This document shows, piece by piece, positions 62,685 through 64,000 of a stretch of DNA of 64,000 nucleotides. A model generated the notes under the pieces. The model saw only the letters and a list, made by a program, of their open reading frames with translations, did not search any database and was not told the origin of the DNA. The translations under genes and the position numbers were made by a program. Each line of letters starts with the position of its first letter. Position 1 is the first letter of the stretch. Source of the DNA: CBDDGJ01 sp965227805 (lineage in GTDB: Bacteria; Pseudomonadota; Alphaproteobacteria; RS24); assembly GCA_965227805.1 (NCBI GenBank), contig CBDDGJ010000003.1:62001-126000 (forward strand). The letters run 5' to 3'.

Positions 62685-63299
62685 TCAAAATGCCTTTTCA
62701 CTTAAATTACGTAACATACCCGCCGTTGCACCCCATATAAAATAACCCTGATAGGGCATGGCATAATAATGCCGCGTTTTGCCGCGCCATGTCGCCGTGC
62801 GGCGTTCATGATTATTCTTATCCATCAAAAAAGCAAGCGGCACTTCAAACACATCAGCCACCTCATTATGGTTAATGGTTAAAGAAAACCCCGGGCGCAC
62901 AAAACCCACAACCGGCAATATGGCAAAGCCCGTGCCCGTATGCAAGGCATCCAGATAGCCCGCAATATCGACATATATTTCCTCTAGGCCGATTTCCTCA
63001 CGCGATTCGCGCAAGGCCGTTGCTACCGGATTTTTATCGCATGGTTCAGCCTTTCCCCCCGGAAAAGCCACTTGCCCCGAATGTGATGCCAAATGATCCG
63101 CGCGCCGTGTCAGCAATACACGCGGCGCATCATCATACTCAATAATCGGCACCAGCACCGAAGCCAAACGAAAAGTCTCGGTGTCTATATCCGTCCATTT
63201 AGCATCGGAATGAACAGATATGCGCGCCGCCAGCACCGCGGCATGTGCCTCTAAATCGCGTTCAACCACCGCCATAATTCGGGCGCGATAATCATTCAT
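62685..63299 (-). CDS. NUDIX hydrolase, CoA pyrophosphatase type (NudL)
   Basis: 204 aa. The Nudix box GGKAEPCDKNPVATALRESR and EEIGL (near residues 77-101) is preceded by LTRRADHLASHSGQVAFPGG, the extra motif of the UPF0035/CoA pyrophosphatase branch (LLTxRxxxLxxHxGQxxFPGG). It breaks CoA derivatives to phosphopantetheine and 3',5'-ADP. It overlaps DUF1285 by 8 bp. Confidence 0.9.
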   Translation of the reverse strand: MNDYRARIMAVVERDLEAHAAVLAARISVHSDAKWTDIDTETFRLASVLVPIIEYDDAPRVLLTRRADHLASHSGQVAFPGGKAEPCDKNPVATALRESREEIGLEEIYVDIAGYLDALHTGTGFAILPVVGFVRPGFSLTINHNEVADVFEVPLAFLMDKNNHERRTATWRGKTRHYYAMPYQGYFIWGATAGMLRNLSEKAF

Positions 63300-63894
63300 T
63301 ATATATATCCTCTAATGCGGTGGACGGCATAATCGGAAAAAACACGCCCCCGCTCCATAGGCCGAAATTCCCCTCATAATGCACCGCATAATCAACCAGC
63401 TGATAAAATACAGACCGACTAATAAGCGCCTCAAGCCGTGCACGCACATGAATATAAGGACGCGGTTCCGCAGTATGTTCATCCACCATAAACCTTAATG
63501 CATGCGCCGCGCCTGCTGCGGTAAAATCACCGACATTGGTTTCAAAACGCAAAATCTGCGTTTTGCCTTGCCCTTCGACATGCAATAGCGTGGCGATAAA
63601 GGGTGCATCTTCCACCTCAATACGAATTTTCTCCGCCGGCGTTACCAGATAATGCTCACCATCTTCATCATGGCGCAAAATCGTGGAAAACAAGCGCACA
63701 AGTGCCGCACGCCCAATGGGAGACCCTGCATAAAACCATTGCCCATTAGCGGCGATTTTCATACCGATATCCCCGCAATAATCCGGCTCCCATAAATGCA
63801 CGGGCGGCAACCCCTTTTCATTATGCACCTGTTCGGCAGCTTTTACCACTTGCTGTAAGGCATCGGCGCTATTTTGTTCTGTCTTATGTGTCAT
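63292..63894 (-). CDS. DUF1285 family protein
   Basis: 200 aa. LPPVHLWEPDYCGDIGMKIA and NGQWFYAGSPIGRAALVRLFSTIL followed by DEDGEHYLVTPAEKIRIEVEDAPF are the typical DUF1285 N-terminal half. The family is conserved in alphaproteobacteria next to NUDIX and cca, but its role is unknown. First gene in the visible part of this minus-strand operon; a weak AGCCC/GGGCT inverted repeat lies upstream (63907-63934). Confidence 0.85.
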   Translation of the reverse strand: MTHKTEQNSADALQQVVKAAEQVHNEKGLPPVHLWEPDYCGDIGMKIAANGQWFYAGSPIGRAALVRLFSTILRHDEDGEHYLVTPAEKIRIEVEDAPFIATLLHVEGQGKTQILRFETNVGDFTAAGAAHALRFMVDEHTAEPRPYIHVRARLEALISRSVFYQLVDYAVHYEGNFGLWSGGVFFPIMPSTALEDIYNE

Positions 63895-63944
63895 AGGCGC
63901 ATTATAAGCCCTTTGCGCCGCATGTTAAGGGGCTATTTCATCTC

Positions 63945-64000
63945 TCATACTTCATCGGCTTTACGCACCGCACCTTGCATATTATCATGCCCATTATAAA
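63945..64000 (-). CDS. Possible C-terminal end of the next gene (partial)
   Basis: On the reverse strand one frame from the window edge reads YNGHDNMQGAVRKADEV and then TGA at 63947-63945. Its composition looks coding, and a gene on this strand is expected upstream of DUF1285, but 18 codons are too few to name it. Confidence 0.3.
   Translation of the reverse strand, partial: YNGHDNMQGAVRKADEV

Noticed and set aside
1..64000. CRISPR array, prophage or integron
   Set aside because: No regularly spaced direct repeats with unique spacers, no cas, integrase, capsid or attC-like series was seen; the 60-61 kb repeats are irregular and inverted.

Overview
The window is a chromosomal segment from an alphaproteobacterium of moderate to low GC content. 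I cannot name the order. The assignment rests on the ROS/MUCR regulator, the tuf-trpT-secE-nusG-rplKAJL-rpoBC order, Coq7, the CCA-adding enzyme grouped with DUF6111/NUDIX/DUF1285, and an Hsp20-RpoH style promoter. Almost everything is core metabolism and information processing; accessory DNA is limited to one insertion sequence and one repeat-rich intergenic island.

Layout. 1-2.3 kb: part of a TonB-energising operon (DUF3450, TtpC-like and a second ExbB), followed by a decayed amino-acid dehydrogenase relic. 2.7-10.5 kb: MipA/OmpV porin-like protein, tRNA-Leu, yqaA-dsbB-coq7-wecA-like chain, a MucR-type regulator, lptD and an APH-fold kinase. 10.6-15.9 kb: a shortened division/cell-wall cluster (mraZ-rsmH-ftsL-ftsI-murE) with a recognisable MraZ operator and a terminator at the murE stop codon. 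15.9-29.5 kb, minus strand: the whole tuf-to-rpoC transcription/translation supercluster plus hsp20. 29.6-36.4 kb: gshA, a lipoprotein gene split by an IS407-group element, isocitrate lyase and rraA. 36.3-43.3 kb: PQQ alcohol dehydrogenase, then a BVMO-PCu(A)C-NTF2-znuC-znuB run and a DsbA-fold isomerase. 43.4-48.7 kb: the pstSCAB-phoU phosphate operon with a candidate Pho box. 48.8-53.9 kb: two tandem LpxL/HtrB-like acyltransferases without the usual catalytic acid, a DUF1329 protein, proC, ybjN and ubiK. 54-60.1 kb: lgt-midA-pgeF, prs and rplY-pth-ychF. 60.1-61.2 kb: a repeat mosaic surrounding a highly structured candidate RNA and a small membrane-protein gene. 61.2-64 kb: cca-DUF6111-nudix-DUF1285.

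The most interesting points are: (i) the 60.1-61.2 kb island, where a four-way-junction RNA ending in a terminator sits just upstream of a small membrane protein and is flanked by inverted copies of a mosaic repeat, an arrangement reminiscent of phage C4/CI leader RNAs; (ii) the IS407-group insertion, whose ends, 4-bp target duplication and empty-site reading frame can all be read, and which cut a lipoprotein signal peptide exactly at its lipobox; (iii) the acyltransferase pair with HX4H and HX4W in place of HX4(D/E); (iv) the mraZ upstream region with phased operator repeats and mutually exclusive leader hairpins.
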